Positions 1-10,280 of a DNA stretch of 64,000 nt are shown here, piece after piece. Position 1 is the first letter of the stretch. Each line of letters begins with the position of its first letter. The notes beneath the pieces were generated by a model. That model saw nothing but the letters and a program-made list of their open reading frames with translations. It was not told the origin of the DNA and made no database searches. Source of the stretch: Melitaea cinxia (taxonomy: Eukaryota; Arthropoda; Insecta; Lepidoptera; Nymphalidae); contig NC_059403.1 in the NCBI RefSeq assembly GCF_905220565.1, positions 4,092,001 to 4,156,000 of the forward strand, given 5' to 3'. The translations under genes and the position numbers were made by a program.

Positions 1-2138
1 ATTTTTATATCAACACTATTTTTATTAAATCCTCTTCTAAACAAACATATTTTACTTTTCGATACAGATATGTCCAGACCAATTTGAGAAAGTAACTTAA
101 CTATTAAGTTTACAGCAAATTGTAACGATTCGGCCGCCTGATAAATATGATTAGATCTGGTATACAACACAAAGTCATCCGCGTATTGTGAAATTGAAAC
201 TACATTGCAGAGCCTTTTACAAATATGTGCTGTTATAATATTAAATAGCAATGGAGATAAAGGATCACCCTGTGCCAAGCCACGGTTGGTCTGTCTACTG
301 ATCGTGTAATTATCCCCTCGAATTGTTAACCATCTTTGCTGAAGAAAATTCCAAATATAGCTGCTAATCCTAGCACCAACATTCAAACCATCCAAACACT
401 TTACTAAGCTAATCAACTCAATATTATTGTAAGCATTATCTACATCAATAAAACATGCAACAGTAGTTTGTTTTTCAGTAAATCCGCATTGAATATCGCT
501 TACAACAGCAGACAGATTCAGTAAGGTCGATTGATTTTTCCTAAAACCCGTAGAACAATTTGCTATGATTTTATTTTTCTCAATAAACCATTCTAGTCTT
601 TTGACTAGAATGTTATGAAAAATTTTACATACACACGATATCATTGATATTGGCCTCAGAGAAGAAACCAACCGACAGTCTCGTCCGGGTTTTGGTATCG
701 GTATAACCGTAATATCCCGCCATTGATTCGGTATGAAATTTGACCTAAAAATACTATTATATAACTTTAATAAGATTCTTTTTCCGTTTTCTGGTAAAAA
801 ATTAAGCATAGAATATGTAATTTCGTCAAATCCAGGAGAAGTGTCCTTACGTTTTAAACATTTTTCTAACTCTTGCATTGTAATTTCAGATTCTAAAATT
901 GTATTTTTTGAGATAAAACTAGGGGCCTGTGAACTAACATAATCAGGAGTTAAAGAGCTTAGCAGTTCTGTTGCCAAATTACTACTAATAAACCTTTTAT
1001 CATTAGATATTCCTTTAAACCAACGCATCTTACAATAAACTTCATTTTGAGTAGACGTTTCATCTAAAGAAGAACAAAAAGAGTTCCACGATTTATTAAG
1101 GCATCGGCGCATTAATCTCTGGGTACAAGTAATCTTTTGTTGAAGAACTTTTAGCTTTTCTGGGGTTGGATTTCTACGAAATTTCGAAAGAGCCAGACGA
1201 CGTTCTGCTACAGATTTTGAAAGTGTCACATCCCAATAATGTCTCGGAATGAATTTTGTACTAGGGTTATTATTAGTCTTTATATATGGAATATACGAAT
1301 TAGCTGCTAGGTTCAAAAGGTCAATAAAAGCGTCGTAAGAATGTTGTAAATTATCTCTGATCATAAAATTTGAAAAAAGGTTTTCTAACATATTTCTATA
1401 TGACTGCCAGTCCGCATTTTTATAGATTCTACGTTTAGTGTTATTAAAAATTGCTTTAATAATCGTGGATATTTTAATAAAACGATGGTCGCTACCTAAA
1501 GTTTCATTTAAGACATTCCATTTAAAATTTAACGCAACATCTGAAGAGATAAAAGTTACATCCGGAGAAGTTGATTGTAAGGTACCGTTAACTAATTTTA
1601 TTCGGGTTGCTTCCAGGTTATTAAGACTTACGAAATTACTGTCTAGTGCTGCATCAAATATTTGAATGCCTCTTTGATCAGATTTGGTTGACCATGTTGT
1701 ATGGTGACCGTTAAAATCGCCTAATATTAAGGTTTTCATTTTCGATATATTAAACACTGAATTCCAATCAGCCTGGGAAGTATAAACAGAAGGGGAACAA
1801 TATAAAGAAATTACGTTTTCAATTTTATCACAGTTAAAAACCCTAATGTGTACAACTTCTATTCCTGGGTTAGTCGTATTAATAACACATATTTGAGATT
1901 TAATAGACCTGTGAGTAACAATTGCGACACCTCCATATCCGTCAGCACGATCTTGGCGCGCGATATTATAGCCTTTAATTTTGAGTGTACTTTCAGGAAC
2001 TAACCACGATTCACTAACAATAGCAATATGAATCTTCTCCTGTATTAGTAAATTTTCAAATGATAGCAATTTAGGCCGGAGGCTTTGGGCATTCCACTGG
2101 ATTATATTTAGCTTAACCAATTTACTCGTGTTATCCAT
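1..2138 (-). CDS. LINE ORF2: AP-type endonuclease plus reverse transcriptase (3' end beyond the window)
   Basis: I translated the minus strand from ATG 2138 to the edge: 712 codons without a stop. The N-terminal third is an apurinic/apyrimidinic-type endonuclease, with DRADGYGGVAI near residues 66-76, GDFNGHH at 140-146, SPDVTF near 190 and the catalytic GSDHR around 215-219 (His218). The reverse transcriptase follows, with FIDVDNAY around 563-570, QGDPLSPLLF at 623-632 and the catalytic YADD at 652-655. The protein would nick target DNA and prime reverse transcription from the nick. The start codon overlaps the ORF1 stop by 8 nt (ATGGATAA), suggesting coupled translation. Any RNase H or C-terminal zinc domain would lie outside the window. 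Jockey or I clade is likely but not proven. Confidence 0.9.
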   Translation of the reverse strand, partial: MDNTSKLVKLNIIQWNAQSLRPKLLSFENLLIQEKIHIAIVSESWLVPESTLKIKGYNIARQDRADGYGGVAIVTHRSIKSQICVINTTNPGIEVVHIRVFNCDKIENVISLYCSPSVYTSQADWNSVFNISKMKTLILGDFNGHHTTWSTKSDQRGIQIFDAALDSNFVSLNNLEATRIKLVNGTLQSTSPDVTFISSDVALNFKWNVLNETLGSDHRFIKISTIIKAIFNNTKRRIYKNADWQSYRNMLENLFSNFMIRDNLQHSYDAFIDLLNLAANSYIPYIKTNNNPSTKFIPRHYWDVTLSKSVAERRLALSKFRRNPTPEKLKVLQQKITCTQRLMRRCLNKSWNSFCSSLDETSTQNEVYCKMRWFKGISNDKRFISSNLATELLSSLTPDYVSSQAPSFISKNTILESEITMQELEKCLKRKDTSPGFDEITYSMLNFLPENGKRILLKLYNSIFRSNFIPNQWRDITVIPIPKPGRDCRLVSSLRPISMISCVCKIFHNILVKRLEWFIEKNKIIANCSTGFRKNQSTLLNLSAVVSDIQCGFTEKQTTVACFIDVDNAYNNIELISLVKCLDGLNVGARISSYIWNFLQQRWLTIRGDNYTISRQTNRGLAQGDPLSPLLFNIITAHICKRLCNVVSISQYADDFVLYTRSNHIYQAAESLQFAVNLIVKLLSQIGLDISVSKSKICLFRRGFNKNSVDIK

Positions 2139-3582
2139 TTTTAAAATAATCTAAAATACATTTCAACAACGGCCAGTCCGCAACGTTATCAACAACTAAT
2201 AAAATTAACCACTCAATACACAACTTAATTATTGTTCTTATTTTGTCTGGCATTGTGACATCTCTTATAAACAACATATCCTTGACACGAGCAATGAGCT
2301 CACCGAAAGAAACGTTCCTTGATCTATTTGGTTCAGATTCTGAGTTTCTGAAGTCCTGGTTCGTAAGAAGTTCTTCGTTGTCTGAAACTATTTCACATTG
2401 AGACGTATAATCGAAATCGTGATGTTTGCGTTGCTGTTGTTGTTTGTGCTCATTTGTAAGTTTTCTTGTTGGCTTCGATTTATGTCCTTTAGATTTTAAC
2501 GCTTCTGCGAATGAAAATGCAGGAGTAGACGTACTTTGAGCACAAGGCAATGGTGTATCAGTGTTTAGTGGTAGGTTTTGGGGTAATTCCTGTTGTTGTG
2601 AGTGTTCAAAGTTCATCTCTTCACTATCTTCTTGTGAGGGAGCAACATAAATAGTTAAAGCCTTCCGATAGGTGCAATTAAACTCACTCATGATCTCTCT
2701 CAATTTTTTCTCCTTCAAATAGTGGGAACATGTTTTGGAAAGCGCCATATGGTTCCCTTTACAATTCACACACCTGAATGAAGTAGTTTCACAATTAGGG
2801 TGATTATTGCCACATTTTGGACAAATAACTTTTTTTGATGGGCATCTTTTTGTAATGTGACCAAACTTCCAACACTGTGCACACTGGGTCACTGGAAATA
2901 TGTAACGTTCGACTTTTATTCTTAGGCCTTCTACAAATACAAATGGTGGAATATACGCACCTTTAAAACATAGTCTTACGGCTTCGCTAGGTATCCAGCG
3001 TTTATCCTCTGTTGGACCTCTCTTATTCAGACGACTTACAGCAATTAATTTGGCTGGCTCATTGCATGATATATTATTCAAAATCATTTCATCTGTTAAA
3101 TCCAAATCAACATATTTTATAATACCATACGACAAACTTCTCTCCATCGACCTTTGCATTCGCCATCCCTTATTTAAGAGTACTTGGCAATGCTCTAACT
3201 TATCCGCACTAACTTCATTGATAAGATCTACTCTTATTTTGTATGGATTAATATATTTTACTCTAATAATATCTTGAATACTATTTTCTTTTAAAATTTT
3301 AGCAAAAGCAAACTGTTTTGGCATAACTTCCGTGTGTGATATATATATTTCAATTGTTTGACTTTCTTTCAATTTTTTACCCTTTCTTTCAACTGTAATC
3401 CATTCACTTTCACTCTCATTTCTTACTCTTTTAAATGATCTTTCCATTTGTTCGCCGTCTTCATCTTGGTAATACGCCCCTGTCTCCGTCGCTAACATTT
3501 TTTCGTTTATTATATCGTTGCTCGTCTTGTTTATAATAACAACGTCCTCCACATTCATATTGTTATTCTCATTTTCATTCAT
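2131..3582 (-). CDS. LINE ORF1: Gag-like nucleic-acid-binding protein with three zinc knuckles
   Basis: This is a 483-residue protein. Its core is a run of three cysteine/histidine knuckles: C234-C237-H242-C247 (CX2CX4HX4C), C254-C257-H261-C264 and C271-C274-H278-C285 (CX2CX3HX6C). This arrangement is seen in ORF1 proteins of jockey/I-group LINEs, which coat the element RNA. The segment before the knuckles (about 70-230) resembles the RNA-binding fold region of these proteins. The tail (about 310-420) is low-complexity and rich in Q, S and K. The chosen ATG at 3582 is the first of the frame and overlaps the stop of a short upstream ORF by 8 nt. The stop overlaps the ORF2 start by 8 nt. The frame is intact. 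Confidence 0.88.
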   Translation of the reverse strand: MNENENNNMNVEDVVIINKTSNDIINEKMLATETGAYYQDEDGEQMERSFKRVRNESESEWITVERKGKKLKESQTIEIYISHTEVMPKQFAFAKILKENSIQDIIRVKYINPYKIRVDLINEVSADKLEHCQVLLNKGWRMQRSMERSLSYGIIKYVDLDLTDEMILNNISCNEPAKLIAVSRLNKRGPTEDKRWIPSEAVRLCFKGAYIPPFVFVEGLRIKVERYIFPVTQCAQCWKFGHITKRCPSKKVICPKCGNNHPNCETTSFRCVNCKGNHMALSKTCSHYLKEKKLREIMSEFNCTYRKALTIYVAPSQEDSEEMNFEHSQQQELPQNLPLNTDTPLPCAQSTSTPAFSFAEALKSKGHKSKPTRKLTNEHKQQQQRKHHDFDYTSQCEIVSDNEELLTNQDFRNSESEPNRSRNVSFGELIARVKDMLFIRDVTMPDKIRTIIKLCIEWLILLVVDNVADWPLLKCILDYFKNG

Positions 3583-3763
3583 AATACCTTACTAATAAGC
3601 AAGCAATTTGCATGGCGGCCCGTAGGACGGGTCGGACCTCGCTCGCTGAGGCGAGGCGCAAAAAAAATAGTTGCATCGACCGCGTAAACAAAGGACTGCG
3701 ATAACACTCTGCGTTATAAAAACACGGCTTACTCGTGCGCATGCCGCTACGAAACTGTGACAA
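3575..3763 (-). CDS. Possible 62-codon upstream ORF in the LINE 5' UTR
   Basis: A short basic ORF (62 codons, no recognised domain) ends exactly over the ORF1 start, sharing the 8 nt ATGAATGA. The ORF1/ORF2 junction has the same 8-nt geometry. A second, overlapping 62-codon ORF (3592-3780) lies in another frame of the same GC-rich leader, so coding potential alone is weak evidence. The reason to list it is the stop/start overlap, which could feed ORF1 translation by termination-reinitiation. It may equally be untranslated leader. Confidence 0.3.
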   Translation of the reverse strand: MSQFRSGMRTSKPCFYNAECYRSPLFTRSMQLFFLRLASASEVRPVLRAAMQIACLLVRYYE

Positions 3764-3782
3764 CCATTTCTTGGTGTCATTG

Positions 3783-4225
3783 TTTTTTTTCTTTGTGGAT
3801 GATTTGATCTATCTCAATATATTCTCTCTATCTAAGTACTAAGTGTAGCGTCATTTTGTTTCGGATTCGATTTAATAAATATTTCAAATACTTCAAATTG
3901 CCGCTATTTTCCAATAAATACAGACTAACAAGTTTTTTAAGAGCGTTCTTTTTACTTATGGTTAAATCGTGTGTTGTTATTTTGTTTTGTATATCTTTTT
4001 CATTAAAATTTATTTATACATATAATGTAAATAACATATTTATATTTATTTAAATAAGACTTTGTTAAAAGCGCCAAGTTTTCTACATAAATATTTTGAA
4101 CGCAGGTGAAAGCGAGGACATTTTAATTTTATCTTTTAACTCTACCTATTTTACGTCGCTGGTGTAGTCTATGGATTTAGTTCACTAATGGCGTGTCTTC
4201 CGGTACCACACATTATAACGTCAAA
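3783..4225 (+). promoter_or_regulatory. Shared upstream region between the LINE 5' end and eIF3b
   Basis: This stretch of roughly 440 bp must contain the eIF3b promoter and 5' leader, because the LINE begins just to its left in the opposite orientation. It is AT-rich up to about 4060, then more mixed. No convincing TATA box or initiator could be picked out. An in-frame TAG at 4178 shows that eIF3b translation cannot start further upstream. ATG 4188 opens a short frame that overlaps the real start. Confidence 0.5.
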
Positions 4226-4256
4226 ATGGCAAAGAAAAAAGGAGATGAGAAAGTGA
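4188..4256 (+). promoter_or_regulatory. Overlapping upstream ORF in the eIF3b leader
   Basis: ATG 4188 starts a 22-codon frame that passes over the eIF3b start (4226) in a different frame and stops with TGA at 4254-4256. If transcripts begin upstream of 4188, ribosomes using this ATG would bypass the main start. The context of 4226 (CAAAATGG) is the better match to the insect start consensus. The transcription start is unknown, so this is only conditional. Confidence 0.3.
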
Positions 4257-7200
4257 ACCAACCCCCTCAGAGTGATAATGAAGAACAAAATTTTGATGAG
4301 GAGCCTAATTTTGACGATCCGGAAGGCTTCGTTGATGATATAACCGATGAAGGTAGGAAATGCTATTATCGCGAGGTTAATCTGGCCATATGCGTCACCT
4401 GCCAGTTATAACAATTTCGGTGTTTTTTTTGCATTTCCTAAGTGAAGAGAAATTGTATCGGCGAATTTTGCACCAGATTTACTTATTACAATTTACGTTA
4501 GTGAGTTGGTAAGTGATGACTTCATTAAAATTCATAACCTCACTTTGACGTTGCAGAACTGTTGGCCGACCTCTTAGAACAAAAACCGAAGGAGTCAGAT
4601 GGTTACGAGAATGTGATAATCGTCGATGGGTGCCCACAGGTCGGCCCCGAGCGCCTTGAAAAACTCCAGAGCGTCATAAACAAGATCTTTAGCAAGTTCG
4701 GAAAGATCGTTAACGAATATTACCCCACTACCGAGACTGGACAGACGACAGGCTACATTTTTCTAGAATATAGTAATCCTCAGAACGCCGCTGAAGCAGT
4801 ACAAGCTACGAATAATTGTAAATTAGACAAACAGCACACTTTCTTAGTGAATCTTTTTACTGACTTTAAAAAGTGAGTACATTATATTGGTAATCTTAAC
4901 AATAGATCTTATTAGATATCTATCTATAATGGTATATACATTAGTATAAGCATCTATTTGTTTTAGACAAATATATTTGTTTGTATTATTGTTTCTAATT
5001 CTTAAGTGAAGTCAATAAGTTGTTCTATTAAGCATCTCAAATGTCATACAGGTATGCCGACATTCCCAAGGAATGGGAGCCTCCTGCGCCTCAGCCGTTC
5101 AAAGTCCAGTCCGACCTGCAATGGTATCTCATGGATCCAGATGCATATGATCAATTCCTTGTTGGCATCGGCACTGGAGTTGCATTACAAGTCTGGCAGA
5201 ATACTTTACCAGAGCCTGTTATATTGCAAGAGAGACCGGTATGAAAACTTTGCTTTTAAAGACTGTTTTTTTATTATATTTTAATTAACAAATAACTAGT
5301 TTTTTGAGCAATAATTAAGTGAAAGTTGCGATCTTTTTTTGTAATATAAAAGTTTGTGAAATTATATAAATTTATTTTCATATTTATTAATTTTGTAAAT
5401 ATATTTAGAGAATTGGATACTTATCTTTTACATCACATTTTATTAAAATGTCTTATAATATTTTTGCTCTTATTAAGTTTGTGTAATATTGACGAATTCT
5501 AGTTAGTCAGTGACATACACTACATTGTACATTGCAGAACTTATAAGAATAATCTTATTGTAGGCAAAGTTTATGTTTTACACTTAATACCACAGGACAT
5601 AAAATCACAATAGACACATTACCTAAAGATCTAAATCTCAGAAATAATAATTTATTAACTTAAGTTGTAATTAACAATAATGCATATCAATTTTTTTAGA
5701 ATTGGACGGAAACCTACGCAGTATGGTCACCTCTTGGTACCTATTTAGCAACCTTCCACTGGCGTGGTGTGGCTCTTTGGGCCGGCCCTAAGTTTAGTCA
5801 GTTCCAAAAGTTCTATCATCCAGAAGCGAGGTTTATTTCGTTCTCACCGTGTGAGAACTATATTGTTACATTTTCACCGAACAGTGATAGGGGTGATGAT
5901 AAAAAACTCATTATCTGGGACATTAGGTAAATGTTTTTCAATATTTAAATATTATATTACATTAAGCATTCCTTGGTATATTGTATGTCATAGTGTTTGG
6001 ACCTCTTTTCATTATGAAAAAAGTAGTTCAAGTAAAAAGTTTGTAAAAGCATTGTGGATATAAATTCTAGAACTAAAACTGAAATAATTTAATGAAAAGT
6101 AATGTACAATTGTAAATTCATTAAATATTTATTTACATTTTACCAAACTCTGTAATAATATAACATGATTTCGTTTTTTTTTAACAGAACAGGACAGGAG
6201 AAACGTTCATTCCCTCCTCCTGAAGAATATGTAACTTGGCCAATCTTCCGTTGGAGCAAGGATGACCGTTTCTTTGCCCGTCTTGGCGCTGACATGCTCT
6301 CTGTGTACGAGACGCCTAGCTTCGGTTTACTAGATAAAAAATCTATCAAAATACCCGGTATTAGGCAAGTATTATAAATGTGAATATTTCTGTAGTGTTA
6401 TTAGATAAGGAGAGATAAGAGAATTTATTACTTTATTTCATATTTTATTGTTGTATGACAATCTGTAGTAGACTATGTAAAAAAAATCTTCAAGATTTCC
6501 TCACATAAAAAGACTTACAAGCCAGCATCAAGAGTAATGCATAATGTTTATTTATAATACTTTTAAGTCTTCTAATTCTTATTTTAAGAATGGAATTAAG
6601 TTAAAACATTTAATTCACAGGGACTTCTGTTGGTCACCATCTGACAATGTACTAGCATATTGGGTCGCGGAGGACAAAGATGTTCCCGCTCGTGTGACCC
6701 TTTTAGAACTGCCCAATCGTACTGAAATACGTTCTAAAAATCTCTTCTCGGTCGCCGACTGTAAAATACACTGGCAGAAGAGCGGAGATTATCTCTGTGT
6801 CAAAGTCGACCGTTACTCTAAAGTTAAGAAGGACAAAAATGATATTAAATATTCAGGAATGTATTACAACTTTGAAATATTCCATATGAGAGAAAAGGAG
6901 ATTCCTGTTGATTCGGTTGAAATTAAGGAACCAATACAGGCGTTTGCTTGGGAACCTGTTGGTTCCAAGTTTGCTATTATTCACGGTGATGCTGCAAATA
7001 GTTGTATTAGTTTCTATCAAGTGAACACCGGTCAAGCTCCTACTCTATTGAAAAAGTTTGAGAGGACATTTAATCATTTGTTCTGGTCTCCAATGGGTCA
7101 GTTTATAGTTTTGGCCAACCTCGGCCTCACTGGCGGGGCATTGGCCTTTGTAGATACTAATGATTTTACCATCATGAATATATCAGATCATTATCAGGTA

Positions 7201-9477
7201 TTTACTTTTTGATTTAATAGATTTCTTTTACATCTCTTACTAACTTAGTTGATGAATAAAATTTTTGTTATGATCATATTATAATACAAAAATACTAATT
7301 TTCTTATATTCAAAGAATTATACTTCAGACAGTACATGGCAGTAATTGTATAACTACAACGTACAATAATATTAATTGCTACATGATTTGTGTAGTTTTT
7401 TAGAAATAATATTCTCTTATAAACAGGCTTTCTAAACCTTAAAGGATTATTGAAATCAGACTAGTAGAAATAATATTTTTTTTAATAATCACGTCACATT
7501 CAATGGCCCTAGTAGGTTTTTAATGAATAATCATAATAAATGAATAACTTACAATTAAGTTTATTATTAGTATATATTCTATAATGTGTTTTAGATGTCT
7601 GGTATAGAGTGGGATCCAACTGGTCGATACGTTGTGACTGGTGTGTCGTCACTCAAGTGCAAGATGGATTGTGGGTATTATTTGTGGTCCTTCCAAGGCA
7701 AAATTATTAGGAGGTAATTACTTTCTACACATTGTTTACATATTTTTTAAATAGTATGTACCTGTATGTATTAATATTTTTTATAATTATAATAAACGCT
7801 ACAGACTCAACATCTCACAGTAGTATTTTCTCCTGTGTTGGGGGTCTAAAAACACAATGCACAAAGCACAAACGCCCAGACGCGTTGTGAAACTTTTAAG
7901 AGCAATTTTTTTTTATAAAATTTAACCAAAAAGATTAAACAATCAAAAAAATAGGTTGAACTGTTAACCATGTGTTGTTTCAAAATTCTGTATGCATTTA
8001 GTATTATAATTAGCAGATTCATCATATTTGCATTAGTATACTAAATTAAAAAATTTTTACAAGCAGATGCTTATCAATAAAGGTTTTCAAATCGTGAATT
8101 GAATAGCATTGCTAGTTAAATTGTAAAAGTATACTTCACATAAACTACAACACATTTAGTAAAAACACATTTTATATAAATTATAAAAATATTGATAACA
8201 TGACACAACTACATAAATGGAACACATAGCACAATATATTAATTTTTAAAAATAAAGTGTGAAAGTAATATTAAGCTGCACCTCTTAAGTGTTGTTAATA
8301 TTAATCTTTGTCTCACAGAGTGAATAAAGAAGGTTTCGCCCAGTTCTTATGGCGGCCGCGTCCCCCAACGCTGTTGTCAGAGAAACAGCAGAAGGATATT
8401 AAGAAAAATCTTAAGAAGTACTACTCGCAGTTCGAATCTAAAGACCGCATGCGTAGCAGCAAGGCTAGCAAGGTATGTAGAAAGAAATTAGTCACTTCTA
8501 AACGTTGCCTGACTCAATTTAACTACAGGTGCAATATGCATACTCATTAAAAAAAAAATTCTAAAAGTATGTAAATAACCATTGTTAAGAATGTGTGTTA
8601 TCTAAATGGAATCATCACAATTTTTTATTGGGACTTCAAATATATGTAATATATTTTGTAATAATTCAAGTTCAAGTTTTACTGGTAACTTTTCAAACGT
8701 ACTTTTTGTATTAAAACACTACCAAAAAGGTATCGCACCCAATTAGGATTAGATAATGTTAAACATTTGTATGGCACGAAATCAAACTCGTAACCGCTAG
8801 CGCAACTGCCACTGCCGTGACCGTTGCGTCAATGTGTCGTCAAGCATTGTAAGTTATGTGTGCAAAAGTGCAAAGCTAGTATTAAAATATTAGAATGAAA
8901 TAATTATTTATCGTTTTGTAGGAGCTGGTAGCGAAACGCACAGAGCAAATGAAGAAATATATAGAGTATCGTGAGATGAAGACTCGCGAGTGGGCCGAAC
9001 AGAAGCCTAGACGTCTCGAGCTCAGAAACTGTAAGTTTTGATGATAAATTATGAACTGTAATGTTTCTATCTGTGTCTCAATGCTAGGCAGAATAGCTAT
9101 GTATTATATATATAATAAGGGTGGACGAATAAATCGATTTTTTTTTACGAAACATAAGTTTTCTTCAAACGACGAAAACGAAACGAAACGAACATAAGTT
9201 ACGAAACATAAGATACGAAACATAAGTTAGTAATTTTACTGCCGAGTGCTATAAATTTTTAGAGCATTGTTTTCATCTCGCATTTATCAATTTAGTACGA
9301 TCTGTAAACCTTTCTTAGAATAATAATTTTATTCAATCTATACAAACTTTACATAAACTTATGTTTTTATAATTCATTACAGACGTAGACACGGATGGTC
9401 TCGACACAGACCCGACAAACACAGTGGAGGAAGTTATTGAATTCTTTATCAAAGAGGAACAAACGGTCATCGAGTAG
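4226..9477 (+). CDS. eIF3b: Eukaryotic translation initiation factor 3 subunit b (ten exons, 695 aa)
   Basis: Scaffold subunit of the eIF3 complex in the cytoplasm, which binds the 40S ribosome and helps recruit initiator tRNA and mRNA. Coding exons: 4226-4352, 4557-4872, 5052-5238, 5700-5926, 6188-6364, 6621-7197, 7595-7713, 8319-8472, 8922-9030, 9383-9477; all phases join to one 2088-nt frame ending in TAG. Introns are GT-AG except the fifth (GC-AG). The protein has an acidic N-terminus (1-55), an RRM (RNP2 VIIVDG at 62-67, RNP1 GYIFLEY at 108-114), then WD-type propeller blades with recurrent W-S/D motifs (about 165-590), and a charged helical C-terminus (about 590-695). In known eIF3b the RRM contacts eIF3a/eIF3j and the C-terminus binds eIF3i/eIF3g. 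Length fits insect orthologues. The start has a TAG in frame 16 codons upstream. Confidence 0.96.
6365..6620 (+). other. GC-AG intron (intron 5 of eIF3b)
   Basis: The exon ends ...GGTATTAG followed by GCAAGT, the known consensus of GC-AG introns, and the acceptor is TTCACAG before GGACTTCTG. Joining AG to G gives Arg and keeps the conserved PGIRDFCW reading. The nearby GT at 6369 would put the next exon out of frame. Confidence 0.85.
7838..7905 (-). repeat. Degenerate SINE-like remnant in eIF3b intron 7
   Basis: The words CACAAACGCCCAGA and nearby sequence recur in the minus-strand SINE-like piece around 26385-26520. Only the body is left; there is no promoter box. Confidence 0.35.
9147..9228. 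repeat. Short tandem GAAACATAAG-type repeat in eIF3b intron 9
   Basis: ACGAAACATAAG occurs at least three times, interleaved with CGAAA runs. It looks like a recent replication-slippage array. Confidence 0.7.
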
Positions 9478-9700
9478 TCGCCATTGATCCGTACGTTCAG
9501 AGGTCGGGGAGAACTCCGGCCTCTTCGTTTACCGGCTTAAACCGGTTTCGACTGGCTCACAATCGGCGCCGACTGGTTTACGACCGGTTTTTTAATCATC
9601 ATAAATAATAAATTTTAATAAACAGACGCATAACATCTAAGAAGTTTTTTTGTATCGACACCCCACATAAAATATAATATAGTCACAAATAAACGTTTTC
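9478..9700 (+). terminator. eIF3b 3' UTR with polyadenylation signals
   Basis: AATAAA occurs at 9607-9612 and 9617-9622, about 130 nt after the stop, and again at 9688-9693. The 3' UTR before them (about 9527-9592) has repeated ACCGG and CGACTGG words that can pair, giving a GC-rich hairpin just upstream of the signals. Confidence 0.65.
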
Positions 9701-9939
9701 AAGTAATTATTTCATTATGTTCAGTGTAAGATTTCAGTTGTTAAATTATACAATAGGTAATGTTTATAGAAATCGTATTAAATTTATATGTTACAAATGG
9801 ATAATGGTCTTTTACTACCTGTAGTATCTATATTAAATATATATTTTTGTATTTAAACAATTGTTTTCATGTAAGGCTATTTATACTTGAGTGTGTTGGC
9901 TTTGCCTAGACTAGACCCTAAACATATTGAATAATATTT

Positions 9940-10280
9940 AGAAAACGAAAGATCGTCGCTAGACCGTCAGCATCTGATCATCTGGTTTCCTTATCACGGT
10001 ACCAAACTAGGGATATCCCCTTTCCAACAAAAAAAGAATTATCAAAATCGGTACATCCAGTAGAAAGTTATGCGGTATAATACAACGTAGGTCGAGGAAA
10101 AAAGCGTCAAGTAAAAACGCATTATTAGATATAACTCGAAAAGTAGTTGTTAGATCTCAAATAAATTTAAATGGGACCAATTGGCACACACCACCTCGAT
10201 TAAAATATAATTGTGTTTGCTCGCAAACGAAAAAAAAACCGACTTCAATTACATCGAAGAGTAATACAAGGTAGATCGAC
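9940..10280 (+). repeat. Copy of the AACCGACTTC-ended dispersed repeat
   Basis: The segment 10000-10200 is almost the same as 11740-11940 and, inverted, 48290-48500. It ends with TTTGCTCGCAAACGAAAA then AACCGACTTC, the terminus also seen at 48760. Downstream (to about 10460) lies a GC-rich palindromic patch, CCCGTCGTCGATTCGCG to CGGCGGGTTTTTT, with no coding sequence. Confidence 0.7.

Larger units (their letters stand above)
1..3760 (-). mobile_element. Non-LTR retrotransposon (LINE), 5' part including 5' UTR, ORF1 and most of ORF2; runs off the left edge
   Basis: Read on the minus strand, a GC-rich 5' UTR (about 3583-3760) is followed by a zinc-knuckle ORF1 and then an endonuclease/reverse transcriptase ORF2. 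This order is that of two-ORF LINEs of the jockey/I type. All coding sequence in the window is uninterrupted, so the copy is young or still competent. The exact 5' end is not visible; I place it between about 3750 and 3782, where GC-rich sequence gives way to AT-rich host sequence. The 3' end and any target-site duplication are outside the window, so clade and age cannot be fixed. Confidence 0.85.

Noticed and set aside
733..942. Plus-strand frames at 733, 1438 and 3050
   Set aside because: Antisense shadows of the LINE ORFs.
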